DNA of 64,000 nucleotides. Source: Sutcliffiella horikoshii (GTDB lineage: Bacteria > Bacillota > Bacilli > Bacillales > Bacillaceae_I). The translations under genes and the position numbers were made by a program. The notes beneath the pieces were generated by a model. The model was not told where the DNA came from and did no database searches. It saw only the letters and a list, made by a program, of their open reading frames with translations. The stretch spans positions 1,860,001-1,924,000 of the forward strand of contig NZ_CP020880.1 of the NCBI RefSeq assembly GCF_002157855.1. Direction: 5' to 3'. Numbering within the stretch: position 1 is the stretch's first letter; each line of letters begins with the position of its first letter. Below, in pieces: positions 40,801 to 48,149 of this stretch.

Positions 40801-41403
40801 AATATCGCGGCAATAGAGGAATATGATCGAGTAAGCGAGCGATATACATTCCTTAAGGTACAAAAGGACGATCTTCAAGAAGCAAAAGACACCTTATTCC
40901 AGGTTATCGGTGAGATGGATGAGGAAATGAAAAAACGCTTTGAGACGACCTTCACCAATATCCGTGCGCATTTCCACGATGTGTTCCGCTCTTTATTTGG
41001 AGGAGGAAGGGCAGATCTTGTGCTAACTGATCCGTCAGACATGCTGAATACGGGCGTAGATATTGTGGCACAACCGCCTGGTAAAAAACTGCAGAATCTT
41101 GGTCTCTTGTCAGGGGGAGAAAGAGCGTTAACGGCAATTGCTTTGTTATTCTCAATACTAAAAGTAAGACCTGTGCCGTTCTGCATCCTTGATGAAGTGG
41201 AAGCGGCGCTTGATGAAGCCAACGTACACCGCTTTGCCCAATACTTAAAGCAGTTCAGTGAAGAAACACAGTTCATCGTCATCACCCACCGCAAAGGAAC
41301 GATGGTATTCAGTGATGTTCTTTACGGAGTAACGATGCAAGAATCCGGTGTCTCTAAATTGGTCTCTGTCCGGTTAGAAGAATCCAAAGAACTTGTTAAA
41401 TAG
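37837..41403 (+). CDS. smc: Chromosome segregation protein SMC
   Basis: 1188 residues. The Smc dimer with ScpAB compacts and resolves the chromosome. Walker A GPNGSGKSNI is at ~32-41; long coiled-coil arms (~170-500 and ~670-1010) flank a hinge (~515-660, containing NPGGSMTGGAVKQ). The C-terminal head has the signature LSGGERALTAIALLFS and Walker B FCILDEVEAALDEANV. The ATG at 37837 follows GAGGTGAGG; an upstream in-frame GTG is not used. After the H-loop, HRKGTMVFSDVLYG differs from the usual EEAD-type sequence. ftsY follows by 19 bases. Confidence 0.97.
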   Translation: MYLKRLEVVGFKSFAEKISVDFVPGVTAVVGPNGSGKSNIIDAIRWVLGEQSAKSLRGSKMEDIIFAGSDSRRALNMAEVTLTLDNSNRILPIDYMEVSVTRRALRSGDSEFLINKQTCRLKDIVDLFMDSGLGKEAFSIISQGKVEEILSSKSEERRSIFEEAAGVLKYKSRKKKAESKLMDTQENLNRVSDILHELEGQVEPLKIQASIAKDYLEKKEELEQIEVGVTVHEIEELHQKWEQNSLEVKNSTEKELVLSSELSHKEATLEKYKDQVAALDESIDSLQQALLVASSELEKLEGRKEVLKERKKNATTNRAQLESSSVELAEFIDAQKKRLESEKLLLDTLRQELVLTEQQLKEKQVINEQFDQNIEGKIDALKSDYIELLNKQAAIRNEVSYLEQQEKQEGMKVTRLDEGNRKYVDLRANTQQKKDKVLTDHKQVQEELNQTVDRFRAEQANLEQFKQSYQKKETTLYQAYQFLQQTRARKEMLETMQGDFTGFFQGVKEILKARDENRLTGIKGAVAELIQVNQDVETAIEIALGSATQHIVVDNEQNARTSIQYLKTNGFGRATFLPMTVMKPRTLSDYQVNQISQHEAFVGLAASLVEYDKAYENIVNNLLGNIVIAKDLKGANALAGILQHRYRIVTLEGDVVNPGGSMTGGAVKQKSNSLLSRGRELDSISAKLEEMENKTALLEDQVKTLKKKIEEKESQVIELKGTGEELRYKEQQVASLLREVELEEKNVNEHLSLYDYEKQQLTISMKDALNKKAKLDVDLKTVGMQIAALDKEIAELNSLRLEQHANKENVQNELTQLKVDYAGKKEKLTNQSEKVDTIETDLKQATERLTDIKEDLSLLQSEMNDNSSGEQKLEVAAAEKLQDKNTTMKLIAERRAERLSYHEKVEQEELELKDLKRQYKQLTEVLKAEEVKMNRLDVELDNRLHHLREEYMLSFEAAKADYPLEMELEEARKKLKLIKLAIEELGTVNIAAIEEYDRVSERYTFLKVQKDDLQEAKDTLFQVIGEMDEEMKKRFETTFTNIRAHFHDVFRSLFGGGRADLVLTDPSDMLNTGVDIVAQPPGKKLQNLGLLSGGERALTAIALLFSILKVRPVPFCILDEVEAALDEANVHRFAQYLKQFSEETQFIVITHRKGTMVFSDVLYGVTMQESGVSKLVSVRLEESKELVK

Positions 41404-41422
41404 AGAGGAAGAGAATGAGAAA

Positions 41423-42421
41423 ATGAGTTTCTTTAAAAAGTTGAAAGAAAAGCTTACCACCCAAACAGATTCCGTAACGGAAAAATTCAGAGAAGGATTA
41501 ACGAAAACTCGTGATTCCTTCTCTGGTAAAGTAAATGACCTTGTCGCTCGTTATCGCAAAGTCGATGAAGATTTCTTCGAAGAATTGGAGGAAATCTTAA
41601 TCGGAGCGGATGTTGGCGTTAACACCGTGATGGAATTGATTGATGAGCTTAGAATGGAAGTGAAACGACGCAACATTCAAGATCCCCGCGAGGTTCAAAG
41701 TGTCATTTCTGAAAAGTTGGTGGAGATCTATCAAGCCGGAGATGACGTGTCTCCGACCATCAACTTTCAACAAGACGGCTTAACGGTTGTTCTGGTTGTA
41801 GGGGTAAACGGAGTAGGGAAAACTACGTCTATAGGAAAGATTGCTAAGAAACTGAAGCAAGAGGGGAAAAGTGTTCTTCTTGCAGCGGGAGATACATTCC
41901 GTGCCGGCGCTATCGACCAGCTTGAAGTATGGGGCGAACGTGTTGGAGTGGATGTGATCAAGCAATCAGAGGGCTCAGATCCTGCAGCTGTTATGTATGA
42001 TGCCCTCCAAGCCGCTAAAGCTCGTAAAGTTGACGTACTTCTTTGTGATACAGCAGGTCGACTTCAAAACAAGGTCAATTTAATGAAGGAACTGGAAAAG
42101 GTGAAGCGTGTCATTGAGCGCGAGGTTCCGGGTGCACCGCATGAAGTTCTGCTAGTTCTGGATGCAACGACTGGCCAGAATGCATTAAGCCAGGCGAAGA
42201 TCTTTTCTGAAGCAACGAATGTTACGGGAATCGTTTTGACGAAGCTTGACGGTACCGCAAAGGGCGGAATCGTTCTTGCTATCCGAAATGAAATGAAAAT
42301 TCCGGTCAAGTTTGTCGGTTTAGGGGAAAAAGCAGAAGACTTGCAGGAGTTCAATGCAGAGCAATATGTGTACGGATTATTTGCAGATATGATGGAAAAA
42401 GAAGAAGCACAAGAAAGCTAA
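41423..42421 (+). CDS. ftsY: Signal recognition particle receptor FtsY
   Basis: 332-residue SRP GTPase that docks Ffh-ribosome complexes at the membrane. The short N-terminal region (FFKKLKEKL) is amphipathic and probably the membrane-targeting helix. The N domain follows, then the G domain with GVNGVGKTTSIGK, DTAGRLQNK, TKLDGTAKGG and GLGEKAEDL. ATG at 41423 after GAGGAAGAG is chosen over an in-frame start overlapping smc. A terminator follows. Confidence 0.97.
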   Translation: MSFFKKLKEKLTTQTDSVTEKFREGLTKTRDSFSGKVNDLVARYRKVDEDFFEELEEILIGADVGVNTVMELIDELRMEVKRRNIQDPREVQSVISEKLVEIYQAGDDVSPTINFQQDGLTVVLVVGVNGVGKTTSIGKIAKKLKQEGKSVLLAAGDTFRAGAIDQLEVWGERVGVDVIKQSEGSDPAAVMYDALQAAKARKVDVLLCDTAGRLQNKVNLMKELEKVKRVIEREVPGAPHEVLLVLDATTGQNALSQAKIFSEATNVTGIVLTKLDGTAKGGIVLAIRNEMKIPVKFVGLGEKAEDLQEFNAEQYVYGLFADMMEKEEAQES

Positions 42422-42438
42422 TAAAAAAATCATCACTT

Positions 42439-42468
42439 GCCGCCCCTCCACTCTGACGGGCGGCTTTT
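42439..42468 (+). terminator. Terminator of rnc-smc-ftsY
   Basis: GCCGCCC (42439-42445) and GGGCGGC (42458-42464) form a 7-bp GC stem followed by TTTT. Confidence 0.9.
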
Positions 42469-42494
42469 ATATAGAGAAGAAATTGTGGGAACCT

Positions 42495-42805
42495 GTTGAT
42501 TTCCGTTCCAGGCGCTTCGCTTGCCTGCGGGCGGTCTGGAAGCCTCCTCGTCTTCGCCTGCGGGGTCTTCCCTATCCCTTCCTCCCGCGGGCGTCTGCGC
42601 GCCTTCCACTTCAATCAACAAGAAGGTTTCATTAATTTAAGGGTCTATGAAAAAGACGTTACATCTACTCAATTTTCAGCTGTGGATTGGAGCAATTGGC
42701 GAAGACTCCAGCGGGGGAGTAACGGTTGATTGAGACCCCGCAACGAAGTGAGGAGGCTCAAACACCGTCCCGCGGAAAGCGAAGCCATATGCGGAAAGGA
42801 ACAGC
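42495..42805. repeat. Composite GC-rich structured repeat (reverse plus forward units)
   Basis: Reverse unit 42495-42619 (ends GTTGATT/AATCAAC) and forward unit 42679-42805 (ends GCTGT/ACAGC) face each other across a 59-base spacer containing AAGGGTCTATGAAAA. Small GC-rich open frames on both strands in this region (42.35-42.96 kb) follow the repeat and are not genes. The remaining ~100 bases before the next promoter show nothing. Confidence 0.88.
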
Positions 42806-42905
42806 GGTGGATAACCAACCAACAAATATTTTTCAAGTATAAAAGAACCTAAGGTGGTAATATGTTTTCTCTCATTTTCGCTTTTCCCCCAGTCAAGAAA
42901 AAAAC

Positions 42906-42934
42906 TTGACATTCCATATTCCAACCTGTAAACT
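42906..42934 (+). promoter_or_regulatory. Promoter of ylxM-ffh
   Basis: TTGACA (42906-42911), 17 bases, TAAACT (42929-42934), 45 bases before the ylxM start. Confidence 0.65.
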
Positions 42935-42979
42935 AAGCTATTGTAAAGGCATTTCACTTAACAAGGGAGAGTGAAGAGG

Positions 42980-43318
42980 ATGCTTGAAAAAACAACGAGA
43001 ATGAACTATCTATATGATTTCTATCAGTCGTTGTTAACACCAAAGCAACGAAGCTATATGTCTTTGTATTACTTAGATGATCACTCCCTTGGTGAGATAG
43101 CAGAGGAATATAACATAAGTCGTCAAGCAGTGTATGATAACATAAAACGTACAGAACAGATGCTTGAGCAATATGAAGAAAAGCTTTTGTTATTTCAAAA
43201 GTTTCAAGAGCGGCAGAAGCTTTTGCAGCAGATGAAAGATGAAGTCGATAAAGCGGAAAGACCGCTTTACGGCCAGTCTCTTTTAGCGCTGATCGAGTCG
43301 CTTGAGAAATTAGATTAG
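42980..43318 (+). CDS. ylxM: YlxM family SRP-associated DNA-binding-like protein
   Basis: 112 residues. A sigma-70 region 4-like helix-turn-helix ([39 protein letters not shown]) is followed by a coiled-coil-like C-terminus. In streptococci YlxM binds Ffh and scRNA and modulates SRP; the function in Bacillus is less clear. ATG at 42980 is preferred over GTG at 42971. It lies 12 bases upstream of ffh, the conserved pairing. Confidence 0.93.
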   Translation: MLEKTTRMNYLYDFYQSLLTPKQRSYMSLYYLDDHSLGEIAEEYNISRQAVYDNIKRTEQMLEQYEEKLLLFQKFQERQKLLQQMKDEVDKAERPLYGQSLLALIESLEKLD

Positions 43319-43330
43319 GGGGCGGCATAC

Positions 43331-44677
43331 ATGGCATTTGAAGGTTTAGCCGACCGTTTGCAAAATACGATACAGAAGATCCGCGGAAAAGGTAAGGTAA
43401 GCGAACAAGACGTTAAAGAAATGATGCGTGAAGTTCGACTGGCATTGCTTGAAGCGGATGTTAACTTCAAAGTAGTGAAAGACTTTGTAAAACGCGTGAA
43501 TGAACGTGCAGTTGGACAAGAAGTCATGAAAAGTCTTACACCCGGTCAGCAAGTAATTAAAGTGGTAAAAGAAGAACTCACCGCGCTTATGGGCGGAGAG
43601 CAAAGTAAAATAGCTGTAAGCAGCCGACCGCCAACTGTCATTATGATGGTAGGTCTACAAGGTGCTGGTAAAACGACGACAACAGGAAAGCTTGCAAACT
43701 TATTGCGCAAAAAGCACAATAGGAAGCCGCTTTTAGTTGCGGCGGATATTTACCGACCGGCAGCGATTAAACAGCTTGAAACACTTGGAAAACAACTCAG
43801 CATGCCTGTATTCTCTTTAGGAGATCAGGTAAGTCCCGTTGAAATCGCAAAGCAAGCCATCCAAAAAGCGAAAGATGAGCACCATGATTATGTGCTGATC
43901 GATACTGCCGGACGTTTGCATGTGGATGAAAACTTAATGGACGAGTTAAAACAGGTAAAAGAAATCTCCAACCCGGATGAAATCTTCCTTGTTGTCGATG
44001 CAATGACAGGACAAGATGCTGTAAATGTAGCGCAAAGCTTCAATGAACAGCTTGGCTTGACTGGCGTTGTCTTAACAAAGCTTGATGGAGATACACGAGG
44101 TGGAGCTGCATTATCCGTTAAGGCGGTAACCAATACCCCAATCAAGTATATTGGTATGGGTGAAAAATTGGATGCCATCGAGCCTTTCCATCCTGAACGT
44201 ATGGCCTCTCGTATTTTAGGTATGGGAGATGTGCTGACTCTTATCGAGAAAGCACAATCGAATGTAGATGAAGAGAAAGCCAAGGAGCTTGAACAGAAAC
44301 TGCGTACGATGAACTTTACGTTTGATGATTTTCTGGAACAGCTTGGCCAAGTAAGAAACATGGGCCCACTTGATGAAATACTGGGAATGATTCCTGGAGC
44401 CAACAAGATGAAAGGCTTAAAAAATGTCCAGGTGGATGAAAAGCAGATTGGTCACGTGGAGGCAGTTATCCAATCCATGACCAAAGCGGAGAAAGATAAT
44501 CCAGATCTAATCAACGCTAGCCGCAAAAAGCGGATAGCAAAAGGTAGCGGACGACCTATTCAGGAAGTTAACCGTCTACTCAAACAATTTGAAGAGATGA
44601 AAAAAATGATGAAACAGATGACAAGCATGCAAAAAGGAAAAGGTAAAAAAGGCGGCTTCAAATTCCCTTTCATGTAA
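43331..44677 (+). CDS. ffh: Signal recognition particle protein Ffh
   Basis: 448 residues. Ffh with scRNA binds signal sequences and targets ribosomes to FtsY and SecYEG. The N domain is followed by a G domain with GLQGAGKTTTTGK, DTAGRLHVD, and TKLDGDTRGGAALS. The C-terminal M domain (~300-448) is methionine-rich (KKMMKQMTSMQ) and has GSGRPIQEVNRLL, the scRNA-binding helix-turn-helix. ATG at 43331 after GGGGGCGG. Cotranscribed with ylxM. Confidence 0.97.
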   Translation: MAFEGLADRLQNTIQKIRGKGKVSEQDVKEMMREVRLALLEADVNFKVVKDFVKRVNERAVGQEVMKSLTPGQQVIKVVKEELTALMGGEQSKIAVSSRPPTVIMMVGLQGAGKTTTTGKLANLLRKKHNRKPLLVAADIYRPAAIKQLETLGKQLSMPVFSLGDQVSPVEIAKQAIQKAKDEHHDYVLIDTAGRLHVDENLMDELKQVKEISNPDEIFLVVDAMTGQDAVNVAQSFNEQLGLTGVVLTKLDGDTRGGAALSVKAVTNTPIKYIGMGEKLDAIEPFHPERMASRILGMGDVLTLIEKAQSNVDEEKAKELEQKLRTMNFTFDDFLEQLGQVRNMGPLDEILGMIPGANKMKGLKNVQVDEKQIGHVEAVIQSMTKAEKDNPDLINASRKKRIAKGSGRPIQEVNRLLKQFEEMKKMMKQMTSMQKGKGKKGGFKFPFM

Positions 44678-44727
44678 GCATCAACAGCATTTTTTCTCTT
44701 AATAAATAAAGTGACAAGAAAAAACAC

Positions 44728-44756
44728 TTTACAAACAAGTAACTACTTGTTATCAT
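44728..44756 (+). promoter_or_regulatory. Promoter of rpsP-khpA with an operator-like palindrome in the spacer
   Basis: TTTACA (44728-44733) and TATCAT (44751-44756) are 17 bases apart. The spacer is almost wholly an inverted repeat AACAAGTA-AC-TACTTGTT (44734-44751) that touches both hexamers, a position where a bound repressor would block RNA polymerase. Confidence 0.6.
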
Positions 44757-44795
44757 ACTATCTTGTGTGAAATATTTTCGGAGGTGCTATATTAA

Positions 44796-45068
<273 letters not shown>

Positions 45069-45076
45069 GAGGCAAA

Positions 45077-45307
45077 ATGACAGATCTAATCCAAACAATT
45101 GTGACGTCGTTAGTAGATCATCCAGAAAATGTAGTGGTTACGGAAAAAGAAACAGGTAATGTTCTTACGTACCAACTTACTGTGCATCAAGATGATTTAG
45201 GGAAAGTGATTGGCAAGCAGGGTAGAATTGCAAAAGCAATCCGGACAGTTTTGTTCGCTGCTGCTTCTCACGAGAATAAACGAGTACAATTAGAGATTAT
45301 GGAGTAG
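45077..45307 (+). CDS. khpA: KH-domain RNA-binding protein KhpA (YlqC)
   Basis: 76-residue single KH domain with the GxxG loop in VIGKQGRIAKAIR. KhpA forms a complex with KhpB/Jag and affects cell elongation and division in streptococci and related Firmicutes. It directly follows rpsP and ends in a hairpin. In B. subtilis ylqD lies next before rimM; here no ylqD-like frame is present between khpA and rimM. Confidence 0.94.
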   Translation: MTDLIQTIVTSLVDHPENVVVTEKETGNVLTYQLTVHQDDLGKVIGKQGRIAKAIRTVLFAAASHENKRVQLEIME

Positions 45308-45336
45308 GGGGAGGCTTTGATGCTTCCCCTTTTCTT
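45308..45336 (+). terminator. Terminator of rpsP-khpA
   Basis: GGGGAGGC (45308-45315) and GCTTCCCC (45322-45329) form an 8-bp stem (one G-T) followed by TTTTCTT. Confidence 0.85.
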
Positions 45337-45397
45337 ATGGTTGAATAATGATAATTACTCAAAGTTTAGATTAAAGTGTTCCCTTATAGGGGTACGC

Positions 45398-45403
45398 TAT
45401 AAT
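45398..45403 (+). promoter_or_regulatory. Possible -10 of a rimM-trmD promoter
   Basis: Perfect TATAAT at 45398-45403, but the -35 region is poor. A CCCTTATAGGG palindrome (45381-45391) lies between. It would start transcription just before rimM, after the khpA terminator. Confidence 0.35.
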
Positions 45404-45446
45404 ACATAGAACAGTCAGATAAATACTGCGCGTGGAGGTGCATGAA

Positions 45447-45965
45447 ATGTCAAAATGGTTCAATGTAGGTAAGCTTGTTAATACGCATGGGATAAAAGGT
45501 GAGGTGCGTGTGGTTTCCAGAACGGATTTTCCGGATGAACGTTATAAAAAGGGAAATCTTCTATACTTATTCTTGCCAAATGAAAAAGAACCTGTAGAAG
45601 TTAAGGTGGCATCTAGAAGGGTACATAAATCCTTCGATCTTCTTACATTCGAAGGATTCCATAATGTAAACGAAGTGGAAAAGTTCAAAGGTGCCATTGT
45701 CAAGGTTCCGGAAGATCAACTAGGGGAGCTGGAAGAAGGGGAATATTATTTTCACGAAATCGTTGGGTGTAAAGTCATCCTTCAGGAAACAATGGAGGAG
45801 ATAGGCACTGTTAAGGAAGTACTGACACCGGGAGCAAATGATGTCTGGGTCATACAGGCAAAGAAAGGGAAGGATATCTTGATCCCTTATATCGATCAAG
45901 TAGTAAAGAAAGTGGACGTGCAGGAAAAAACAATCATTATAGAGCCATTAGAAGGATTGTTTTAA
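45447..45965 (+). CDS. rimM: Ribosome maturation factor RimM
   Basis: 172 residues; binds S19 and assists maturation of the 30S head. The N-terminal RimM domain ([18 protein letters not shown]) is followed by a PRC-barrel ([38 protein letters not shown]). ATG at 45447 with GGAGGTG six bases upstream is chosen over an in-frame GTG at 45432. trmD follows after one base. Confidence 0.96.
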   Translation: MSKWFNVGKLVNTHGIKGEVRVVSRTDFPDERYKKGNLLYLFLPNEKEPVEVKVASRRVHKSFDLLTFEGFHNVNEVEKFKGAIVKVPEDQLGELEEGEYYFHEIVGCKVILQETMEEIGTVKEVLTPGANDVWVIQAKKGKDILIPYIDQVVKKVDVQEKTIIIEPLEGLF

Positions 45966-45966
45966 G

Positions 45967-46707
45967 ATGAAGATTGATATTCTTTCCATTTTTCCGGAGA
46001 TGTTTACAGGTGTTCTTGGATCTTCCATTCTGAGCAAAGCTGCGGAGAAAGGTGCCGTTCAATACAGTGTGACCGATTTCAGAGAGTTCGCGGACAATAA
46101 ACATAAGACAGTCGATGACTACCCTTATGGAGGCGGAGCTGGAATGGTTCTCAAAGCCCAGCCGATATTTGATGCAGTATCATCTCTTACAGAGGAAAAC
46201 CAAACTGGTAATAAACCGAGAGTTATTCTGATGTGTCCCCAGGGAGAGCGGTATACGCAAAAGAAAGCAGAAGAACTGGCACAAGAAGAGCACTTGATAT
46301 TCATCTGCGGTCATTATGAAGGCTATGACGAACGAATAAGAGAACATGTGGTTACAGATGAGATTTCCATTGGCGACTATGTTCTTACCGGCGGGGAACT
46401 TGCTTCAATGGTTATTGTAGACAGTGTAGTGCGTTTACTTCCAGATGTATTAGGAAAAGCGGCTTCCCATGAACAGGACAGCTTTAGTACCGGACTCCTT
46501 GAGCATCCCCATTATACGAGACCGGCTGATTTTCGTGGCATGAAAGTGCCAGACGTACTTCTTTCAGGAAATCATGCACATATTGAAAAATGGCGGACAA
46601 AAGAGTCCATCAGAAGAACTTGGAATAGAAGACCTGACTTATTTGATGAATATCCACTTACAGATCAACAACGAGCATGGCTCGAAGAAATAAAAAAAGA
46701 GGACTAG
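45967..46707 (+). CDS. trmD: tRNA (guanine-37-N1)-methyltransferase TrmD
   Basis: 246 residues. Methylates G37 of tRNAs reading CNN and related codons, preventing +1 frameshifts. The SPOUT trefoil knot is visible in [12 protein letters not shown] and [31 protein letters not shown], with the catalytic Asp in the C-terminal domain ([14 protein letters not shown]). The overlap with rimM is tight, and rplS follows from its own promoter. Confidence 0.97.
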   Translation: MKIDILSIFPEMFTGVLGSSILSKAAEKGAVQYSVTDFREFADNKHKTVDDYPYGGGAGMVLKAQPIFDAVSSLTEENQTGNKPRVILMCPQGERYTQKKAEELAQEEHLIFICGHYEGYDERIREHVVTDEISIGDYVLTGGELASMVIVDSVVRLLPDVLGKAASHEQDSFSTGLLEHPHYTRPADFRGMKVPDVLLSGNHAHIEKWRTKESIRRTWNRRPDLFDEYPLTDQQRAWLEEIKKED

Positions 46708-46712
46708 GCATA

Positions 46713-46741
46713 TTGATTTTATCTTTCTAATATGCTATTAT
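46713..46741 (+). promoter_or_regulatory. Promoter of rplS (extended -10)
   Basis: TTGATT (46713-46718), 17 bases, TATTAT (46736-46741) preceded by TGC at 46733-46735. It begins right after the trmD stop. Confidence 0.75.
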
Positions 46742-46754
46742 ACTCTTTGTGACT

Positions 46755-46830
46755 TAGCTATTGCTATGTCTAAAAACGATGTTCCGCTGCATCAAATAAG
46801 TATGGTATGAGCATCTGTGGAAAAGGAGCA
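46755..46830 (+). promoter_or_regulatory. rplS 5' leader (candidate L19 autoregulatory leader)
   Basis: About 90 transcribed bases precede L19. Many Firmicutes have a structured L19 leader here. Short complementary elements are visible (GATGTTCCGC with GCATC-type segments), but I could not establish a full consensus match by eye. Confidence 0.35.
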
Positions 46831-46837
46831 GAAAACT

Positions 46838-47182
46838 ATGCAAAAATTAATTCAAGATATTACTCAAGAGCAGTTGAAAACTGATCTTCCTTCTTTCCGT
46901 CCTGGTGACACTGTACGTGTTAACGTTAAGGTTGTAGAGGGAACGCGTGAGCGTATTCAGGTGTATGAAGGAGTAGTAATCAAGCGTCGTGGCGGCGGAA
47001 TCAGCGAAACTTTCACAGTTCGTAAGATCTCTTACGGAGTTGGAGTTGAGCGTGCATTCCCACTTCATTCCCCTAAAATTGAGGGAATTGATGTAGTTCG
47101 TCGTGGTAAAGTACGTCGTGCGAAACTTTACTACCTACGTGCATTACGTGGTAAAAAAGCGCGTATCAAAGAGATTCGATAA
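46838..47182 (+). CDS. rplS: 50S ribosomal protein L19
   Basis: 114 residues, [20 protein letters not shown], followed by [19 protein letters not shown] and [14 protein letters not shown], matching L19 throughout. L19 sits at the 30S-50S interface. ATG at 46838 has AAAAGGAG upstream; an in-frame GTG at 46817 is in the leader. A single-gene transcript is suggested by its own promoter and terminator. Confidence 0.97.
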   Translation: MQKLIQDITQEQLKTDLPSFRPGDTVRVNVKVVEGTRERIQVYEGVVIKRRGGGISETFTVRKISYGVGVERAFPLHSPKIEGIDVVRRGKVRRAKLYYLRALRGKKARIKEIR

Positions 47183-47191
47183 TCAAAAGGG

Positions 47192-47219
47192 GAGCTTGGA
47201 GACAAGCTCTCTTTTTTTA
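47192..47219 (+). terminator. Terminator of rplS
   Basis: GAGCTTG (47192-47198), GAGA loop, CAAGCTC (47203-47209), then TCTTTTTTT. Confidence 0.95.
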
Positions 47220-47249
47220 CTAAAAAAACGGCTGCGCAATATCTAAGTT

Positions 47250-47277
47250 TTGTATAAACCAAAACAAGGTATATAAT
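47250..47277 (+). promoter_or_regulatory. Promoter of lepB
   Basis: TTGTAT (47250-47255), 16 bases, TATAAT (47272-47277), about 70 bases before the lepB start. Confidence 0.65.
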
Positions 47278-47345
47278 TGAAGTAGAATTACATATAAATT
47301 CTCATTTAAACAAGAGAACATAATGAAAACGGCGGAGGAACAGAT

Positions 47346-47897
47346 ATGGCACGTTCTAAAAATGAGCTATGGGAATGGGTAAAGGCCTTAGCTATCGCAG
47401 TAATTCTTGCAGCAGCAATACGCTATTTCTTTTTTGCACCGATTGTGGTAGATGGTGATTCCATGATGCCCACTCTGCATAATCAAGATAGAATGATCGT
47501 GAACAAGATCGGATATAAAGTTGGCGAACCGGAACGATTTGACATCGTTGTGTTCCATGCAACAGAAGATAAGGACTATATCAAGCGTGTCATCGGTCTG
47601 CCGGGCGACGAAGTGGAATACCGGGATGATGTTCTGTATATTAATGGACAAGCTTACGATGAGCCATATTTAGACAGTTATAAGGCTCAGTATCCTGATG
47701 GTCCATTAACGGAAGATTTCACATTGGAAGAAAAGACAGGCCTAAAAAAGGTGCCAAAAGGTCATCTCTTTGTAATGGGAGATAACCGGAGATTCAGTAA
47801 GGATGGCCGTCATATCGGAACTGTTCCACAAGAAGAAGTATTAGGCAAAACCAATATCGTCTACTGGCCGCTACCAGACTTAAGAATGGTAAAGTAG
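47346..47897 (+). CDS. lepB: Type I signal peptidase
   Basis: 183 residues. A single N-terminal membrane anchor (ALAIAVILAAAIRYFFF) is followed by the extracytoplasmic Ser/Lys protease domain. The nucleophile is in VDGDSMMPTL (~Ser 40), the general-base Lys in DYIKRVIGLPGD, and the GDNR-S-D box is seen as GDNRRFSKDGR. It cleaves signal peptides of Sec and Tat substrates. It lies after rplS, not a B. subtilis arrangement, but signal peptidase genes at this site are common in other Bacillaceae. A structured repeat follows. Confidence 0.96.
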   Translation: MARSKNELWEWVKALAIAVILAAAIRYFFFAPIVVDGDSMMPTLHNQDRMIVNKIGYKVGEPERFDIVVFHATEDKDYIKRVIGLPGDEVEYRDDVLYINGQAYDEPYLDSYKAQYPDGPLTEDFTLEEKTGLKKVPKGHLFVMGDNRRFSKDGRHIGTVPQEEVLGKTNIVYWPLPDLRMVK

Positions 47898-47903
47898 AAC
47901 CTA

Positions 47904-48090
47904 GCAGTTGATTAGAGCAAAAGGCGAAGACTCCTCGAAAATGCTACGCATTTTCTTCGTGCGATGTTTCGCTGTCGAAGCCTTCCTTGTCCTGAGGGAG
48001 ATAGCGCTAGCTGGAGACCCCGCAGGCGAAAGCCGAGGAGGCTCCAGCAGTGCCCCTAGGAAAGCGAAGCCATTTGCGGAAATCAACTGC
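47904..48090 (+). repeat. GC-rich structured repeat with 58-bp internal insertion
   Basis: 187 bp between lepB and rbgA. Exact inverted ends GCAGTTGATT / AATCAACTGC. The core has GCGCT/AGTGC and GCTGGAG/CTCCAGC arms, like the 37.65-kb subtype. Relative to that 127-bp copy it carries an insertion (47936-47993) with its own hairpin GAAAATGC-TAC-GCATTTTC, flanked by TCCT on both sides. Confidence 0.85.
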
Positions 48091-48149
48091 GGTGTTTACA
48101 GAAACTCAAAATAAATGTTTTTTTGCAAGGACTTCAGGAGGCAATTCTC

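Noticed and set aside
42350-42960. Several small open frames on both strands (e.g. 42496-42729 +, 42676-42957 -)
   Set aside because: They fall on the GC-rich repeat units, recur with the same repeat-derived peptide (e.g. FAFRGTVxEPPHFVAGSQ) at 62.4 kb, and lack ribosome-binding sites.
47901-48114. Open frames on both strands between lepB and rbgA
   Set aside because: Entirely inside the structured repeat; no start signals and peptide shared only with other repeat copies.
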